Source of the DNA: Leisingera daeponensis DSM 23529
GTDB lineage: Bacteria > Pseudomonadota > Alphaproteobacteria > Rhodobacterales > Rhodobacteraceae
DNA length: 64,000 nucleotides
Reading direction: 5' to 3'
Assembly (NCBI RefSeq): GCF_000473145.1
Contig: NZ_KI421500.1
Span: 1,054,225-1,118,224 of the forward strand
Part shown: positions 1-9,542 of the stretch, piece by piece
Layout: the number at the start of each line of letters is the position of its first letter
Position numbering within the stretch: the first letter of the stretch is position 1
Program-made: the position numbers and the translations under genes
The notes under the pieces: generated by a model
Databases searched by the model: none
The model's input: only the letters and a program-made list of their open reading frames with translations
What the model was told of the DNA's origin: nothing

Positions 1-626
1 TGGTGCAGGCCTTCTTCCGCCTTGCCCGCGACCGCGGCCTTGCGCTGATCGTGGATGAGACCTACCGCGATTTCGACAGCCGCTCGGGCGCGCCGCACGG
101 GCTGTTTCAGCTGCCGCACTGGGACCAAACGCTGATCCATCTCTACTCCTTTTCCAAGGCCTACCGGCTGACCGGCCACCGGGTTGGCGCCATCGCAGCC
201 TCTGCCGCGCGAATGTTCGAAATGGAGAAGTTTCTCGACACCGTCACAATCTGCCCCTCGCAGCTCGGCCAGGCCGGCGCGCTTTGGGGGATTGAACACC
301 TGCAGGAGTGGCTCGCGGGCGAACGCCAGGAGATCCTGAACCGCCGCGCCGCGATCGAAGAGGGCTTCCCGGTGCTGGCCGCCAAAGGCTGGAAACTGCT
401 CGGATGCGGCGCCTACTTTGCCTATGTGGAGCATCCCTTCGACAAGCCGTCCGAGGAGATCGCCAAGCTGCTGGTGGCACAGGCCTCGGTCCTGATGCTG
501 CCCGGCTCGATGTTCATGCCGGCAGGCGACCCGGACGGCGCCCGCCAGTTCCGCATCGCCTTCGCCAATGTGGACCGGACGGGCATCCGCACTCTGTTTG
601 ACCGCCTTGCGGCCTTTAACCCCTGA
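1..626 (+). CDS. PLP-dependent aminotransferase, class I/II (5' truncated)
   Basis: The gene runs in from the left edge and only the last ~207 codons are present (first full codon at base 3). The fragment holds the VDETYRDF segment and SFSKAYRLTGHRVG, in which the Lys of SFSK is the expected Schiff-base lysine for pyridoxal phosphate. A late FRIAFANV stretch fits the carboxylate-binding Arg region of fold-type I aminotransferases. It should transfer an amino group between an amino acid and a 2-oxo acid in the cytoplasm. The substrate cannot be told because the N-terminal half is missing. Confidence 0.85.
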   Translation, partial: VQAFFRLARDRGLALIVDETYRDFDSRSGAPHGLFQLPHWDQTLIHLYSFSKAYRLTGHRVGAIAASAARMFEMEKFLDTVTICPSQLGQAGALWGIEHLQEWLAGERQEILNRRAAIEEGFPVLAAKGWKLLGCGAYFAYVEHPFDKPSEEIAKLLVAQASVLMLPGSMFMPAGDPDGARQFRIAFANVDRTGIRTLFDRLAAFNP

Positions 627-744
627 TCATCCGGCAGTTTGATCCGCAACCGTCTTGCCCCTCTGCGGGCAGCCGCGTATTCAGTCAGCGGCATTTCCCG
701 CTGCCAGGCAAACGCTTGCGCGGCAGAACACTAAAGAGGGCATC

Positions 745-2586
745 ATGGCCGCAGGCATGAAAAAGCTATCCAAAACCTTTGTCTGGATCCTGATGGGGAT
801 GCTGATCGTCGGCCTTGCCGGATTTGGCGCGGTGAATTTCACCAGCTCCTCCTCCTCCGTTGCCCAGGTCGGCGATGAGGAAGTCAGCATCGGCAGCTAT
901 GTGCGGGAACTGCAGCGTGAACAGCGCGCCTTGCAGGCCCAAACCGGCCAGGCGGTGACCATGGCGCAGATGAGCGCCTTTGGCATGGACCGGATGGTTC
1001 TGGGGCGGCTGATCTCCCTGGCGGCGCTGGATCACGAATCCAGGCAGCTGGGTCTGTCGATCGGCGATGACAACCTGATCGAGGAACTGTCGGCCATTGA
1101 CGCCTTTAAGAACGTCAGCGGCGGCTTTGACCGCGAGGCCTACCGGTTCGCCCTGCGCAATGCCGGCCTGACCGAGAAAGAATTCGAAGACGACCTGCGC
1201 CGCGAGGCGGCCCGCACCATGGTGCAGAAAGCGATGCTGTCCGGCACCAAGATGCCCGCAACCCTGACCGAGACACTGACCAGCTTCATCGGAGCGCGCC
1301 GCAGCTTCTCTTACGTGCAGCTCAATGCGGCCGATATTGCCCTGACCGCCGAGGCGCCGTCCGATGCGGACCTGCAAGCCTTCTACGAGGCCAATCAGGA
1401 CCAGTTCATGCTGCCGGAAACCAAGGTCATCACCTACGCGGCCCTGCGCCCCTCCACGCTGCTGGATGAGATCGAGGTGGACGAGGCCCAGCTCCAGCGC
1501 CTGTTCGAGGACCGTGCCGATCAGTACCAGGTGCCCGAACGCCGCCTGGTCGAACGCCTGGTCTTTGGCAGTGAGGACGCCGCAGCCAGCGCCAAGGCGC
1601 AGCTCGAAACCGGCGGCGCCACCTTTGAAAGCCTGGTCGAGGCCCGCGGCCTGACGCTGCAGGACACCGACATGGGTGACGTCGCCATGGGCGATCTCGG
1701 CGCCGCAGGCACTGAGGTGTTTGCAACCCAAGTCGGCGATGTGGCAGGCCCCCTGCCCTCCGACCTCGGCCCGGCGCTCTACCGCGTGAACGGCCGTCTG
1801 GAGGCGCAGATCACCACCTTCGAGGACGCCAAGCCGGAGCTGATCGAGGAGCTTGCCTCCGACCGCGCCCGCCGTCTGGTGGAGTCGCAGGCCGAGGATA
1901 TCGACGACATGCTCGCCGGCGGCGCCACGCTGGAGGAGCTGGCCACCGAAAGCGGCTTGGAGCTGGCCCAGATCAACTGGACCGAAGACACCAGCGACGG
2001 CATCGCCGCCTATGAGGCCTTCCGCACGGCCGCTGCCGCCGTTACCGCCGAAGACTTCCCGGAGGCCGGCTTCCTGGAGGACGGCAGCCTGTTTGCGCTG
2101 CGCCTCGATGACGTCCTGCCGGAACGCCCGGAACCCTTTGCCGATGCCAAGGACAAGGTTCTCGCTGCCTGGCAGGCGGACCGTCTGGCCAAGGCGCTGA
2201 AGGATCAGGGCGAGGCCGTGCTGGCCCAGGCCGAACAGGCCGGCGGCTTTGCCGAAGGCGCTGATGTCAAAACCGAACCCGGCCTGACCCGCACCGCCTA
2301 TATCGACACCGTGCCGGAGCCGCTGGTCGCCCAGGTCTTCACCATGGAAACCGGCGATTTCCGCTTGGTGCAGGACGCGGACTCTGCTGTGGTGGTGCGT
2401 CTCGACGCCATCCTGCCGCCGGAGCAGAGCGATGACATGACCCTGCTCACCCAGGCGCTGCAGGCACAGCTCGACCAGTCCCTGGCCGAGGAGCTGTTCG
2501 AGGCCTATGTGCAGGACGTTCAAGCCCGCGCCGAACCCCGTGTCGACCAGCAGGCGCTGAATGCGGCGCAGGCAAACTTCCAGTAA
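745..2586 (+). CDS. PpiD/SurA-like peptidyl-prolyl isomerase, membrane-anchored
   Basis: A 613-aa periplasmic foldase anchored in the inner membrane. The N-terminus MAAGMKKLSKTFVWILMGML is a short basic stretch followed by one hydrophobic segment (about residues 11-33), then a SurA_N-like helical region (VGDEEVSIGSYVRELQREQ) and a parvulin-like domain near residues 230-370. The C-terminal half is acidic and helix-rich. I chose the ATG at 745, not an in-frame codon at 655, because AAAGAGGG lies just upstream and the anchor then starts at the true N-terminus. The stop is only 15 nt from trpE, so the two are probably co-transcribed. Family membership is clear; parvulin activity is not certain, since PpiD parvulin domains are often inactive. 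Confidence 0.88.
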   Translation: MAAGMKKLSKTFVWILMGMLIVGLAGFGAVNFTSSSSSVAQVGDEEVSIGSYVRELQREQRALQAQTGQAVTMAQMSAFGMDRMVLGRLISLAALDHESRQLGLSIGDDNLIEELSAIDAFKNVSGGFDREAYRFALRNAGLTEKEFEDDLRREAARTMVQKAMLSGTKMPATLTETLTSFIGARRSFSYVQLNAADIALTAEAPSDADLQAFYEANQDQFMLPETKVITYAALRPSTLLDEIEVDEAQLQRLFEDRADQYQVPERRLVERLVFGSEDAAASAKAQLETGGATFESLVEARGLTLQDTDMGDVAMGDLGAAGTEVFATQVGDVAGPLPSDLGPALYRVNGRLEAQITTFEDAKPELIEELASDRARRLVESQAEDIDDMLAGGATLEELATESGLELAQINWTEDTSDGIAAYEAFRTAAAAVTAEDFPEAGFLEDGSLFALRLDDVLPERPEPFADAKDKVLAAWQADRLAKALKDQGEAVLAQAEQAGGFAEGADVKTEPGLTRTAYIDTVPEPLVAQVFTMETGDFRLVQDADSAVVVRLDAILPPEQSDDMTLLTQALQAQLDQSLAEELFEAYVQDVQARAEPRVDQQALNAAQANFQ

Positions 2587-2601
2587 TCAAGGCAAGCACC
2601 C

Positions 2602-4113
2602 ATGGCCCTGACCCCCGATTTCGACAGTTTTGCCAAGGCCTATGGGGCCGGTGAAAACCAGGTCGTCTACACCCGCCTTGCCGCCGACCTCGACACGCCG
2701 GTATCGCTGATGCTCAAGCTCACCGGCGCCCAGAAGGACGCCTTCATGCTGGAGTCGGTGACCGGCGGCGAGGTGCGCGGGCGCTATTCGATCATCGGCA
2801 TGAAACCGGACCTGGTTTGGCGCTGCCACGGGGAGCAGTCGTCGCTGAACCGCTCGGCCCGGTTCGATGCGGATGACTTCACAGCCCAGGATGGCAACCC
2901 GCTGGACAATCTGCGGGCGCTGATTGCCGAAAGCAAAATCGACCTGCCCGACGATCTGCCGCAGGCCGCGGCCGGCCTCTTCGGCTACCTCGGCTATGAC
3001 ATGATCCGGCTGGTGGAGCATCTGCCGGACGTGAACCCCGACCCGCTCGGCCTGCCCGACGCGCTGATGCTGCGCCCCTCGGTCATTGCCGTGCTCGACG
3101 GGGTCAAGGGAGAGGTCACCGTGGTCTCGCCCGCCTGGGCCAGCGACGGCCAGACCGCCAAGGCAGCCTATGCCCAGGCCGCGGAACGGGTGATGGACGC
3201 GGTGCGCGACCTGGAACGCGCCATGCCCGCCGAAAGCCGCGACCTCGGCGACGCCGATGAAGTTGCGCCGCCAGTGTCGAACTTCACCAAGGAGGGCTAC
3301 ATGGCCGCGGTGGAGAAGGCCAAGGACTACATCCGCGCAGGCGACATCTTCCAGGTGGTGCCGGCGCAGCGCTGGACGCAAGCGTTCCGCCAGCCGCCCT
3401 TCGCGCTCTACCGCTCGCTCAGGCGCACCAACCCGTCGCCCTTCATGTTCTACTTCAACTTCGGCGGCTTCCAGGTGGTGGGCGCTAGCCCTGAAATCCT
3501 GGTCCGCGTGTTCGGGCAGGAGGTGACCATCCGCCCGATCGCCGGCACCCGCCCCCGCGGCGCCACCCCGGAGGAAGACAAGGCGCTGGAGGCCGATCTG
3601 CTCGCCGACAAGAAGGAGCTGGCAGAGCACCTGATGCTGCTGGACCTCGGGCGCAACGACACCGGCCGGGTATCCAGGATCGGCACCGTGCGCCCGACTG
3701 AGAAATTCATCATCGAACGCTACAGCCACGTGATGCACATCGTCTCCAACGTCGTGGGCGAGCTGGCAGAGGACAAGGACGCGCTGGACGCCTTCTTTGC
3801 CGGGATGCCCGCAGGCACCGTCTCCGGCGCCCCCAAGGTGCGCGCGATGGAGATCATCGACGAGCTGGAGCCGGAAAAGCGCGGCATCTACGGCGGCGGC
3901 GTCGGCTATTTCTCGGCAGGCGGCGACATGGATATGTGCATCGCGCTGCGCACCGCCATCGTCAAGGATCAGACTCTCTATATCCAGGCCGGCGGCGGCG
4001 TGGTGTATGACAGCGATCCGGAAGCGGAATATATGGAAACGGTCCACAAATCGAACGCCATCCGCCGCGCCGCGGCAGATGCGGCCCGCTTCACCGGCAA
4101 CGGCAACCGCTGA
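2602..4113 (+). CDS. trpE: anthranilate synthase component I
   Basis: 503 aa, normal length for TrpE. It makes anthranilate from chorismate, using ammonia delivered by TrpG, in the first committed step of tryptophan synthesis. The N-terminal domain has FMLESVTGGEVRGRYSIIG, which contains the LES element of the tryptophan feedback site. The C-terminal chorismate-binding domain has FYFNFGGFQVVGASPE, PIAGTRPRGATPEED, LDLGRNDTGRV and PAGTVSGAPKVRAMEIIDELE. The gene follows the foldase gene by 15 nt and ends before a strong hairpin terminator. Its partner trpG lies 1.9 kb away, past a gene on the opposite strand. Confidence 0.97.
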   Translation: MALTPDFDSFAKAYGAGENQVVYTRLAADLDTPVSLMLKLTGAQKDAFMLESVTGGEVRGRYSIIGMKPDLVWRCHGEQSSLNRSARFDADDFTAQDGNPLDNLRALIAESKIDLPDDLPQAAAGLFGYLGYDMIRLVEHLPDVNPDPLGLPDALMLRPSVIAVLDGVKGEVTVVSPAWASDGQTAKAAYAQAAERVMDAVRDLERAMPAESRDLGDADEVAPPVSNFTKEGYMAAVEKAKDYIRAGDIFQVVPAQRWTQAFRQPPFALYRSLRRTNPSPFMFYFNFGGFQVVGASPEILVRVFGQEVTIRPIAGTRPRGATPEEDKALEADLLADKKELAEHLMLLDLGRNDTGRVSRIGTVRPTEKFIIERYSHVMHIVSNVVGELAEDKDALDAFFAGMPAGTVSGAPKVRAMEIIDELEPEKRGIYGGGVGYFSAGGDMDMCIALRTAIVKDQTLYIQAGGGVVYDSDPEAEYMETVHKSNAIRRAAADAARFTGNGNR

Positions 4114-4171
4114 CACATCAGCGCTGCCGCCGCCGCTGCTTCATCTTTCCCGAAGCACTCCCGCCGGAGGC

Positions 4172-4197
4172 AACGGCGCCCGCTCAGGGCGCCGTTT
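4172..4197. terminator. intrinsic terminator-like hairpin between trpE and the convergent yibQ-like gene
   Basis: A perfect 10-bp stem (AACGGCGCCC / GGGCGCCGTT) with a 5-nt loop follows trpE. The T-run is short. The hairpin reaches the stop codon of the convergent gene, so it can serve only trpE cleanly. Confidence 0.7.
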
Positions 4198-5792
4198 CAC
4201 TTGGGCGGCAGCTGCGCTTCCAGACTGGCCGAGACAGGCGCCAGCGCCACCCGGGCAGCCCGGTCCTCCAGACCCCAGATCAGCAGCGCCGAGATCGTAT
4301 CTGGGCGCAGCCGGCCCAGCATGATCACCGACCCCTCCTGGCCGGCCCGGAACGCGGCCTGATCCAGAAACCGGCGGATCGCCCTGGGGGTCTGGCCCGC
4401 CCCGTCGAAATCTCGGAACACCACACCGGCAGGCACGCCATCGCGCAGCGCCAGCCGCTGCACCGTATTGAGGCCGCTGTTCTGCGTCACCAGCCCATAG
4501 CCGGCCGAGGCCGCCATCGCCGCCACCTGGTCCGCCAGCGGCCGGTTGCCCTGCACGCCGGTCTCCACCCCCTCGAGGATCGCAACCGCTTCGGGCACCC
4601 TGCTGCGCCAGACCTCCAGCGCCATCTCGGCATCCTGCGGCGTGGCCGCGCGCGGCAGATCCGCCAGCATCAGCACCTCGAACCCGGCCGCCCGGCGCGC
4701 CGCCATCTTGGCCTCCGCATCCGGATCGCCGGGGTCGATGGCAAAGCTCAAGGGATAGGGAAACGCCGCCAGCGCCTCGGCGCCGACAGCGCCCGCATCA
4801 TCAATCAGCACGATCGACATCAGCGGCCGGTCCTCCGGGTTGTGAAACGGCTCGGAGAAGGCCTGGAACGGCGGGTTGTCCAGAGGCTGCGCCGCGGCCA
4901 GCGCGATCTCCTGCGCGTCGTCCCGGTCGGTCAGCGGAACCACCGGCGTGCCGATGCGGGGCGCCAGCGCCTCCTGCTGCGGCGCTTCGGCTGCCGGCAC
5001 GGCTTCTGACGGCAGGGCCTCATCACCGGCGCTGGCGTCCGGAACGGACGGCGCCGCGCCGATCACCGGCAGCGTGGTCGCCTGCGGCGCCGCGCCGATA
5101 TCGGGCGCCAGCACCGCCGCCGCGGCCTGGGTATCCGGCGCGTGCCGCACCGCGGGCAGCGGCGCTGCATCCTGCGGCTGCGCGGCGGCGGCATCCGGCT
5201 CCTGCGCGGGCTGTTCCGGTTCCGGTTCCGGTGCCGGATCAGTTGCCGCTATCACGGCGGCCTCGCTGCCGGGCGCCTGCGGCGCCGAGGGTTTGGCGGC
5301 CTGCGGCTGGTCCTCTCGGCCGCCCTGGTCCAGCCCCGGAGCGGCTGCCGGCGCCGGGCTGCTGCCCTCCAGCGATGTGGCGGCAAGGCCGACCTCAGGC
5401 TTGCCCGCTGGCGCGGTATCCGCCCCGGCCAGCGCGCTCAGATCGTCGCCGCTGCCGGTTGCGGCCGGCCCTGCGGGCTGCGCCTCCACCAGATCGGCAT
5501 CCCGCCCCTGGCCGTTGCCGGGAATCTCTGCGGTTTCACTGCCGCCATCCGGCAACTGCGGCGCATCGCCCGGCTCATGCACCGCCGGGTCCGGCTGGAC
5601 CGCTGCACGGTCCTCTGCGGGCTGCGCCTCTGCGGGCTGCGCCTCTGCGGGCTGCGGCGCCGCGGCCGCCTGGTCTTCGCCCGGCTGGCCGTCCGGTCCG
5701 CTGACCGGCAGCGGCACCGACAAAGACAGCATCGCCAGCCCGCCTGCGGCCAGCAAAGCCCCGACACTCACGCCGCCCAGAAATCCACGCAT
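4197..5792 (-). CDS. divergent polysaccharide deacetylase (YibQ/DUF610-like), long Ala/Pro/Gln-rich linker
   Basis: 531 aa in three parts. An N-terminal hydrophobic segment (about residues 4-28) acts as signal or anchor. A ~290-residue low-complexity linker rich in Ala, Pro, Gln and Glu follows, including three PAEAQ-type units. The C-terminal ~215-residue domain contains PLMSIVLIDDAGAVG, LSFAIDPGDPDA, AAGFEVLMLADLP and GLVTQNSGLN. The C-terminal part resembles the divergent polysaccharide deacetylase family, which has a NodB-like barrel and is thought to act on periplasmic glycans; activity is unproven. The ATG at 5792 fits GAGAGG upstream better than a TTG at 5810. The gene sits in reverse between trpE and trpG. 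Confidence 0.78.
   Translation of the reverse strand: MRGFLGGVSVGALLAAGGLAMLSLSVPLPVSGPDGQPGEDQAAAAPQPAEAQPAEAQPAEDRAAVQPDPAVHEPGDAPQLPDGGSETAEIPGNGQGRDADLVEAQPAGPAATGSGDDLSALAGADTAPAGKPEVGLAATSLEGSSPAPAAAPGLDQGGREDQPQAAKPSAPQAPGSEAAVIAATDPAPEPEPEQPAQEPDAAAAQPQDAAPLPAVRHAPDTQAAAAVLAPDIGAAPQATTLPVIGAAPSVPDASAGDEALPSEAVPAAEAPQQEALAPRIGTPVVPLTDRDDAQEIALAAAQPLDNPPFQAFSEPFHNPEDRPLMSIVLIDDAGAVGAEALAAFPYPLSFAIDPGDPDAEAKMAARRAAGFEVLMLADLPRAATPQDAEMALEVWRSRVPEAVAILEGVETGVQGNRPLADQVAAMAASAGYGLVTQNSGLNTVQRLALRDGVPAGVVFRDFDGAGQTPRAIRRFLDQAAFRAGQEGSVIMLGRLRPDTISALLIWGLEDRAARVALAPVSASLEAQLPPK
5612..5656. repeat. 15-bp tandem repeat, three copies, in frame
   Basis: Three head-to-tail copies of cctctgcgggctgcg encode repeated PAEAQ units in the linker of the deacetylase-like protein. 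The unit is a multiple of 3, so copy-number change would keep the reading frame. Confidence 0.9.
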
Positions 5793-5913
5793 GCCTGTTT
5801 TGCCTCTCAATCCGTATGATCGTGCTGCGCCGTTCCGGCCTGCAGGGATGGGAGCCCGTTACCGGCCCTCTCCCGCAATCGCCTATCCTGCCCTTGACGC
5901 TGCCCCGTATCCC

Positions 5914-5941
5914 TGAACATGTATGTTCCGACCACTATACT
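5914..5941 (+). promoter_or_regulatory. possible trpG promoter with overlapping palindrome
   Basis: A perfect palindrome GAACAT-GT-ATGTTC lies at 5915-5928. TGAACA (5914-5919) and TATACT (5936-5941), 16 bp apart, can be read as -35 and -10 boxes, which would place the palindrome over the -35. The protein that would bind is unknown. The 6-nt gap between GAAC and GTTC does not fit the LexA sites of this group. Confidence 0.4.
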
Positions 5942-5984
5942 GCGGCGCGCCCCCGGCCCGCCACCCTTAAAAGAGCCCGCTACG

Positions 5985-6566
5985 ATGCTGCTGCTGATCG
6001 ACAACTACGATTCCTTTACCTACAACCTCGTGCATTATCTGGGCGAGCTTGGCGCGGAAATGGAAGTGCACCGCAACGATGCCATCAACGTGCAGGAAGC
6101 CATGGCGATGAAGCCCGCAGGCATCCTGCTGTCGCCCGGCCCGTGCGATCCGGATCAGGCCGGCATCTGCCTGGCGCTGACCGAGGCGGCGGCTGAGACC
6201 GGCACCCCGCTGCTGGGCGTCTGCCTGGGCCATCAGACCATCGGCCAGGCGTTCGGCGGCAAGGTGGTGCGCTGCCATGAGATCGTGCACGGCAAGATGG
6301 GCAAGATGCACCACAACAACACTGGCGTTTTCAAAGGCTTGCCCTCACCTTTTGAAGCGACGCGCTATCACTCCCTCGTGGTGGAGCGCGACAGCCTGCC
6401 GGATTGCCTGGAGATCACTGCAGAGCTGGACGACGGCACCATCATGGGCCTGCAGCACAAGGAATTGCCGATTCACGGTGTCCAGTTCCACCCCGAATCC
6501 ATCGCGTCCGAACACGGCCACGCGCTGCTGAAAAACTTCCTGGACGTTATGAAGGTGCCCGCATGA
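5985..6566 (+). CDS. trpG: anthranilate synthase component II (glutamine amidotransferase)
   Basis: 193 aa, a class I glutamine amidotransferase that releases ammonia from glutamine for TrpE. The catalytic triad is visible: Cys80 in LLGVCLGHQ, and His169 and Glu171 in [12 protein letters not shown]. The N-terminus [19 protein letters not shown] is the standard TrpG start, so I use the ATG at 5985, not one 66 nt upstream that would add an unrelated leader. Its TGA overlaps the trpD ATG (ATGA), which suggests translational coupling. A para-aminobenzoate role (PabA) is possible, but the trpD/trpC context favours tryptophan. Confidence 0.96.
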   Translation: MLLLIDNYDSFTYNLVHYLGELGAEMEVHRNDAINVQEAMAMKPAGILLSPGPCDPDQAGICLALTEAAAETGTPLLGVCLGHQTIGQAFGGKVVRCHEIVHGKMGKMHHNNTGVFKGLPSPFEATRYHSLVVERDSLPDCLEITAELDDGTIMGLQHKELPIHGVQFHPESIASEHGHALLKNFLDVMKVPA

Positions 6567-7582
6567 GTGACCGCCTGAAGCCGCTGATCGGGGCCGCTGC
6601 CGAACGCGCCCTGACGCGCGAGGAGGCGGAAACCGCCTTTACCCTGCTGTTTGAGGGCGAGGCCACGCCCAGCCAGACCGGCGGCCTGCTGATGGCGATG
6701 CGCACCCGCGGCGAAAGCGTTGACGAATACGCCGCCGCCGCCGCCGTGATGCGCGCCAAATGCAACCCGGTGAAAGCGCCCGCCGGCGCGATGGACATCG
6801 TCGGCACCGGCGGCGACGGCAAGAACACCCTGAACATCTCCACCGCGACCGCCTTTGTGGTTGCAGGCGCGGGCGTGGTGGTGGCCAAGCACGGCAACCG
6901 CAACCTCAGCTCCAAATCCGGCACCGCAGACCTCCAGTCCCAGATGGGCATCAACGTGATGGTCGGCCCGCAAGTCGTTGAAAAAGCGATCAATGAGGCC
7001 GGGATCGGTTTCATGATGGCGCCGATGCACCATCCCGCGGTGGCACATGTTATGCCCACCCGGCAGGAGCTGGGCACCCGCACCATCTTCAACATCCTCG
7101 GCCCGCTCACCAACCCGGCCGGCGTCAAACGGCAGCTGACCGGCGCCTTCCGCCGCGAGTTGATCCGCCCGATGGCCGAAACGCTCAAGGCCCTTGGGTC
7201 AGAGCGAGCCTGGCTGGTGCACGGTTCTGACGGCACGGACGAGCTGACCATCACCGGCATCAGCTGGGTCTCCGCGCTGGAGGAAGACGGCAGCATCCGC
7301 GAGGTGGAGCTGCACCCGGAGGACGCGGGCCTGCCGGTGCACGGCTTTGACATGATCGTCGGCGGCACGCCTGCGGAAAACGCCATGGCGTTCCGGGTGC
7401 TGCTGCAAGGCACGCCCTCGGCATACCGCGACGCGGTGCTGCTGAACGCGGCCGCAGCGCTGGTGGTGGCCGGCAAGGCCGCTGACCTCAAGGACGGCGT
7501 GGCCCTTGCCGCCGAGTCCATCGACAGCGGCGCCGCCAAGGCCAAGGTCGAGGCGCTGGCCCGCATCACCTCAGCCGCATGA
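6563..7582 (+). CDS. trpD: anthranilate phosphoribosyltransferase
   Basis: 339 aa. It joins anthranilate to phosphoribosyl pyrophosphate, the second step of the pathway. Visible motifs are [17 protein letters not shown] (the PRPP-binding GTGGD loop), [16 protein letters not shown], the [10 protein letters not shown] segment, and [11 protein letters not shown]. Length and motif order are normal for TrpD. The start overlaps the trpG stop by 4 nt and its own stop overlaps the ung start by 4 nt, so the three genes form one tight transcriptional unit. Confidence 0.97.
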   Translation: MSDRLKPLIGAAAERALTREEAETAFTLLFEGEATPSQTGGLLMAMRTRGESVDEYAAAAAVMRAKCNPVKAPAGAMDIVGTGGDGKNTLNISTATAFVVAGAGVVVAKHGNRNLSSKSGTADLQSQMGINVMVGPQVVEKAINEAGIGFMMAPMHHPAVAHVMPTRQELGTRTIFNILGPLTNPAGVKRQLTGAFRRELIRPMAETLKALGSERAWLVHGSDGTDELTITGISWVSALEEDGSIREVELHPEDAGLPVHGFDMIVGGTPAENAMAFRVLLQGTPSAYRDAVLLNAAAALVVAGKAADLKDGVALAAESIDSGAAKAKVEALARITSAA

Positions 7583-8250
7583 CCGGCGTCCCGTCCGGGC
7601 TGGGCCGCTGGGCCGGCCTGCCCTTTTTCACGGAGCACTGGCCCGGTATCGCAGCCGCCCTGCAGGCGGACCCGCGCGACGTCCTGCCGCCCGCGCCTCA
7701 GCGGTTCGCCGCGCTGGAGCTGACACAGCCGGAGAACACCCGCGTGGTGATCCTCGGCCAGGACCCCTATCCGACGCCCGGCCATGCCCACGGGCTGGCC
7801 TTCTCGGCGGAACCCGGCGTGCGCCCGCTGCCCCGGTCCTTATCCAATATTTACAAGGAGCTGGAAGCCGATCTTGGCGTGTCCCGCCCGAATGGCGACC
7901 TGCGCGGCTGGGCCCGCCAGGGCGTGCTTTTGCTAAACACCGCGCTGTCGGTCCCTGCCGGCAGCGCCAATGGCCACAAGCACCTCGGCTGGCACCATCT
8001 GGTGCATCAGGTGCTGGCGCTGACGTCAGAGCGCCCCACTGCGTACATTCTCTGGGGTAATGCAGCCCAGAAGCTTGAAAAACATATCAAAACGGGCGAT
8101 CACCTGATCTTGAAAACCGCGCATCCCTCGCCCTTGTCGGCGCGGCGCGGCTTTTTTGGGTCCAGGCCCTTCTCAAAAGTGAACAATTGGCTCGCCGCCC
8201 GCGGTGAAGCCGGCATAGACTGGAACGCAGGAACGGAGGCAGCGGTATGA
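7579..8250 (+). CDS. ung: uracil-DNA glycosylase, family 1
   Basis: 223 aa. It removes uracil from DNA that arises by cytosine deamination or dUTP misincorporation. Family 1 signatures are present: the water-activating loop VILGQDPYP with Asp62, the LLNTALSV segment, and the [17 protein letters not shown] leucine loop with His182. It is joined to trpD and trpC by ATGA overlaps on both sides, so it should be translated from the trp message, an unusual place for a DNA repair gene. There is no sign of truncation. Confidence 0.96.
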   Translation: MTGVPSGLGRWAGLPFFTEHWPGIAAALQADPRDVLPPAPQRFAALELTQPENTRVVILGQDPYPTPGHAHGLAFSAEPGVRPLPRSLSNIYKELEADLGVSRPNGDLRGWARQGVLLLNTALSVPAGSANGHKHLGWHHLVHQVLALTSERPTAYILWGNAAQKLEKHIKTGDHLILKTAHPSPLSARRGFFGSRPFSKVNNWLAARGEAGIDWNAGTEAAV

Positions 8251-9059
8251 CCCAAAACGTGCTGGACAGGATCAAGGCCTACAAGCTTGAGGAAGTTGCC
8301 GCGGACAAGGCCGCCAAACCGCTGGAGGCGGTCGAGGCCGAGGCGCGCGAAGCCTCCCCGGTGCGCGGCTTTGCCGACAGCCTGATGAAGGCCAGCCGCC
8401 AAGGGTACGGGCTGATTGCGGAGATCAAGAAAGCCAGCCCCTCCAAGGGCTTGATCCGCCCGGATTTCGAACCGGCAGAGCTGGCAAAGGCTTATGAGGC
8501 CGGCGGTGCAACCTGCTTGTCGGTGCTGACCGATACCCCCAGCTTTCAGGGCGCCAAGGCGTTCCTCACCCAGGCCCGCGCGGCCTGCGCGCTGCCCGCG
8601 CTGCGCAAGGATTTCATGTATGATACCTACCAGGTGGCCGAAGCCCGCGCGCTGGGGGCCGACTGCATCCTGATCATCCTGGCCTCGGTCTCCGACGATC
8701 AGGCACAGGAGCTGGAGGACGCTGCCTTCGGCTGGGGCATGGATGTGCTCTTGGAGGTGCATGACGCCGAAGAGCTGGAGCGCGCCTGCAACCTGAAATC
8801 GCCGCTGATGGGCATCAACAACCGCAATCTCAAGACCTTCGACACGACGCTGGACACCACCCGGCAGCTGTCGCGCATGGTGCCGGCCGACCGCACCATT
8901 GTCTGCGAAAGCGGCCTGTCGACGCCTGAGGATCTGGCCGAAATGGCCCGCTACGGCGCCCGCACCTTCCTGATCGGCGAAAGCCTGATGCGGCAGGACG
9001 ACGTCGCCGCGGCCACCCGCGCGCTGCTCGCCAACCCGCTGACGCCCGGCATGATGTAA
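8247..9059 (+). CDS. trpC: indole-3-glycerol phosphate synthase
   Basis: 270 aa, a single-domain (beta/alpha)8 enzyme that converts carboxyphenylamino-deoxyribulose phosphate to indole-3-glycerol phosphate. Motifs include [17 protein letters not shown] (catalytic Lys and phosphate contacts), [37 protein letters not shown] and [12 protein letters not shown]. There is no fused TrpF domain. The start overlaps the ung stop by 4 nt. moaC follows 12 nt after the stop. Confidence 0.97.
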   Translation: MTQNVLDRIKAYKLEEVAADKAAKPLEAVEAEAREASPVRGFADSLMKASRQGYGLIAEIKKASPSKGLIRPDFEPAELAKAYEAGGATCLSVLTDTPSFQGAKAFLTQARAACALPALRKDFMYDTYQVAEARALGADCILIILASVSDDQAQELEDAAFGWGMDVLLEVHDAEELERACNLKSPLMGINNRNLKTFDTTLDTTRQLSRMVPADRTIVCESGLSTPEDLAEMARYGARTFLIGESLMRQDDVAAATRALLANPLTPGMM

Positions 9060-9071
9060 AGGAGGCAGCCC

Positions 9072-9542
9072 ATGAGCCTCACCCATTTCGACACCAAGGG
9101 CGACGCCCATATGGTCGATGTCACGGACAAGGCGGTCACCGCGCGCATCGCCACCGCCGAAGGCCACATCACCATGGCGCCGGAAACCTTTGAAATCATT
9201 TCCGAAGGCCGCGCGAAAAAGGGAGATGTTCTGGCCGTGGCCCGCCTGGCCGGCATCATGGGCGCCAAGAAAACGCCGGACCTGATCCCGCTCTGCCACC
9301 CGCTGCCGGTGACCAAGGTCGCGGTGGAGCTGACGCTGGACCCGGATCTGCCCGGCGTCCGGATCGAGGCCACCGTCAAGACCACCGGCCAGACCGGCGT
9401 CGAGATGGAGGCGCTGACCGCCGTTTCCACCGCTGCACTGACCGTTTATGACATGGCCAAGGCGGCGGACAAGGCGATGCAAATCGGCGGCATTCGCGTC
9501 ACGCTGAAAGATGGCGGAAAATCAGGCAGGTACGAGGCATAA
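9072..9542 (+). CDS. moaC: cyclic pyranopterin monophosphate synthase
   Basis: 156 aa. MoaC converts the MoaA product 3',8-cyclo-GTP into cyclic pyranopterin monophosphate in molybdenum cofactor synthesis. Conserved blocks are [43 protein letters not shown] and the C-terminal GGKSGRY. A strong AAAGGAGG ribosome-binding site precedes the ATG. The stop is directly followed by the moeA start with no gap, so the pair is a translational unit downstream of trpC. Confidence 0.97.
   Translation: MSLTHFDTKGDAHMVDVTDKAVTARIATAEGHITMAPETFEIISEGRAKKGDVLAVARLAGIMGAKKTPDLIPLCHPLPVTKVAVELTLDPDLPGVRIEATVKTTGQTGVEMEALTAVSTAALTVYDMAKAADKAMQIGGIRVTLKDGGKSGRYEA

Noticed and set aside
766..2523. A 585-codon reverse open frame
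   Set aside because: Antisense shadow of the PpiD/SurA-like gene; no start signal or domain.
5612..5656. CRISPR array
   Set aside because: The units are 15 bp, contiguous without spacers, and in frame in a protein gene.
5915..5928. GAACATGTATGTTC read as a LexA site
   Set aside because: Alphaproteobacterial SOS boxes are direct repeats GAAC-N7-GAAC; this is inverted with a 6-nt gap, so it does not fit.
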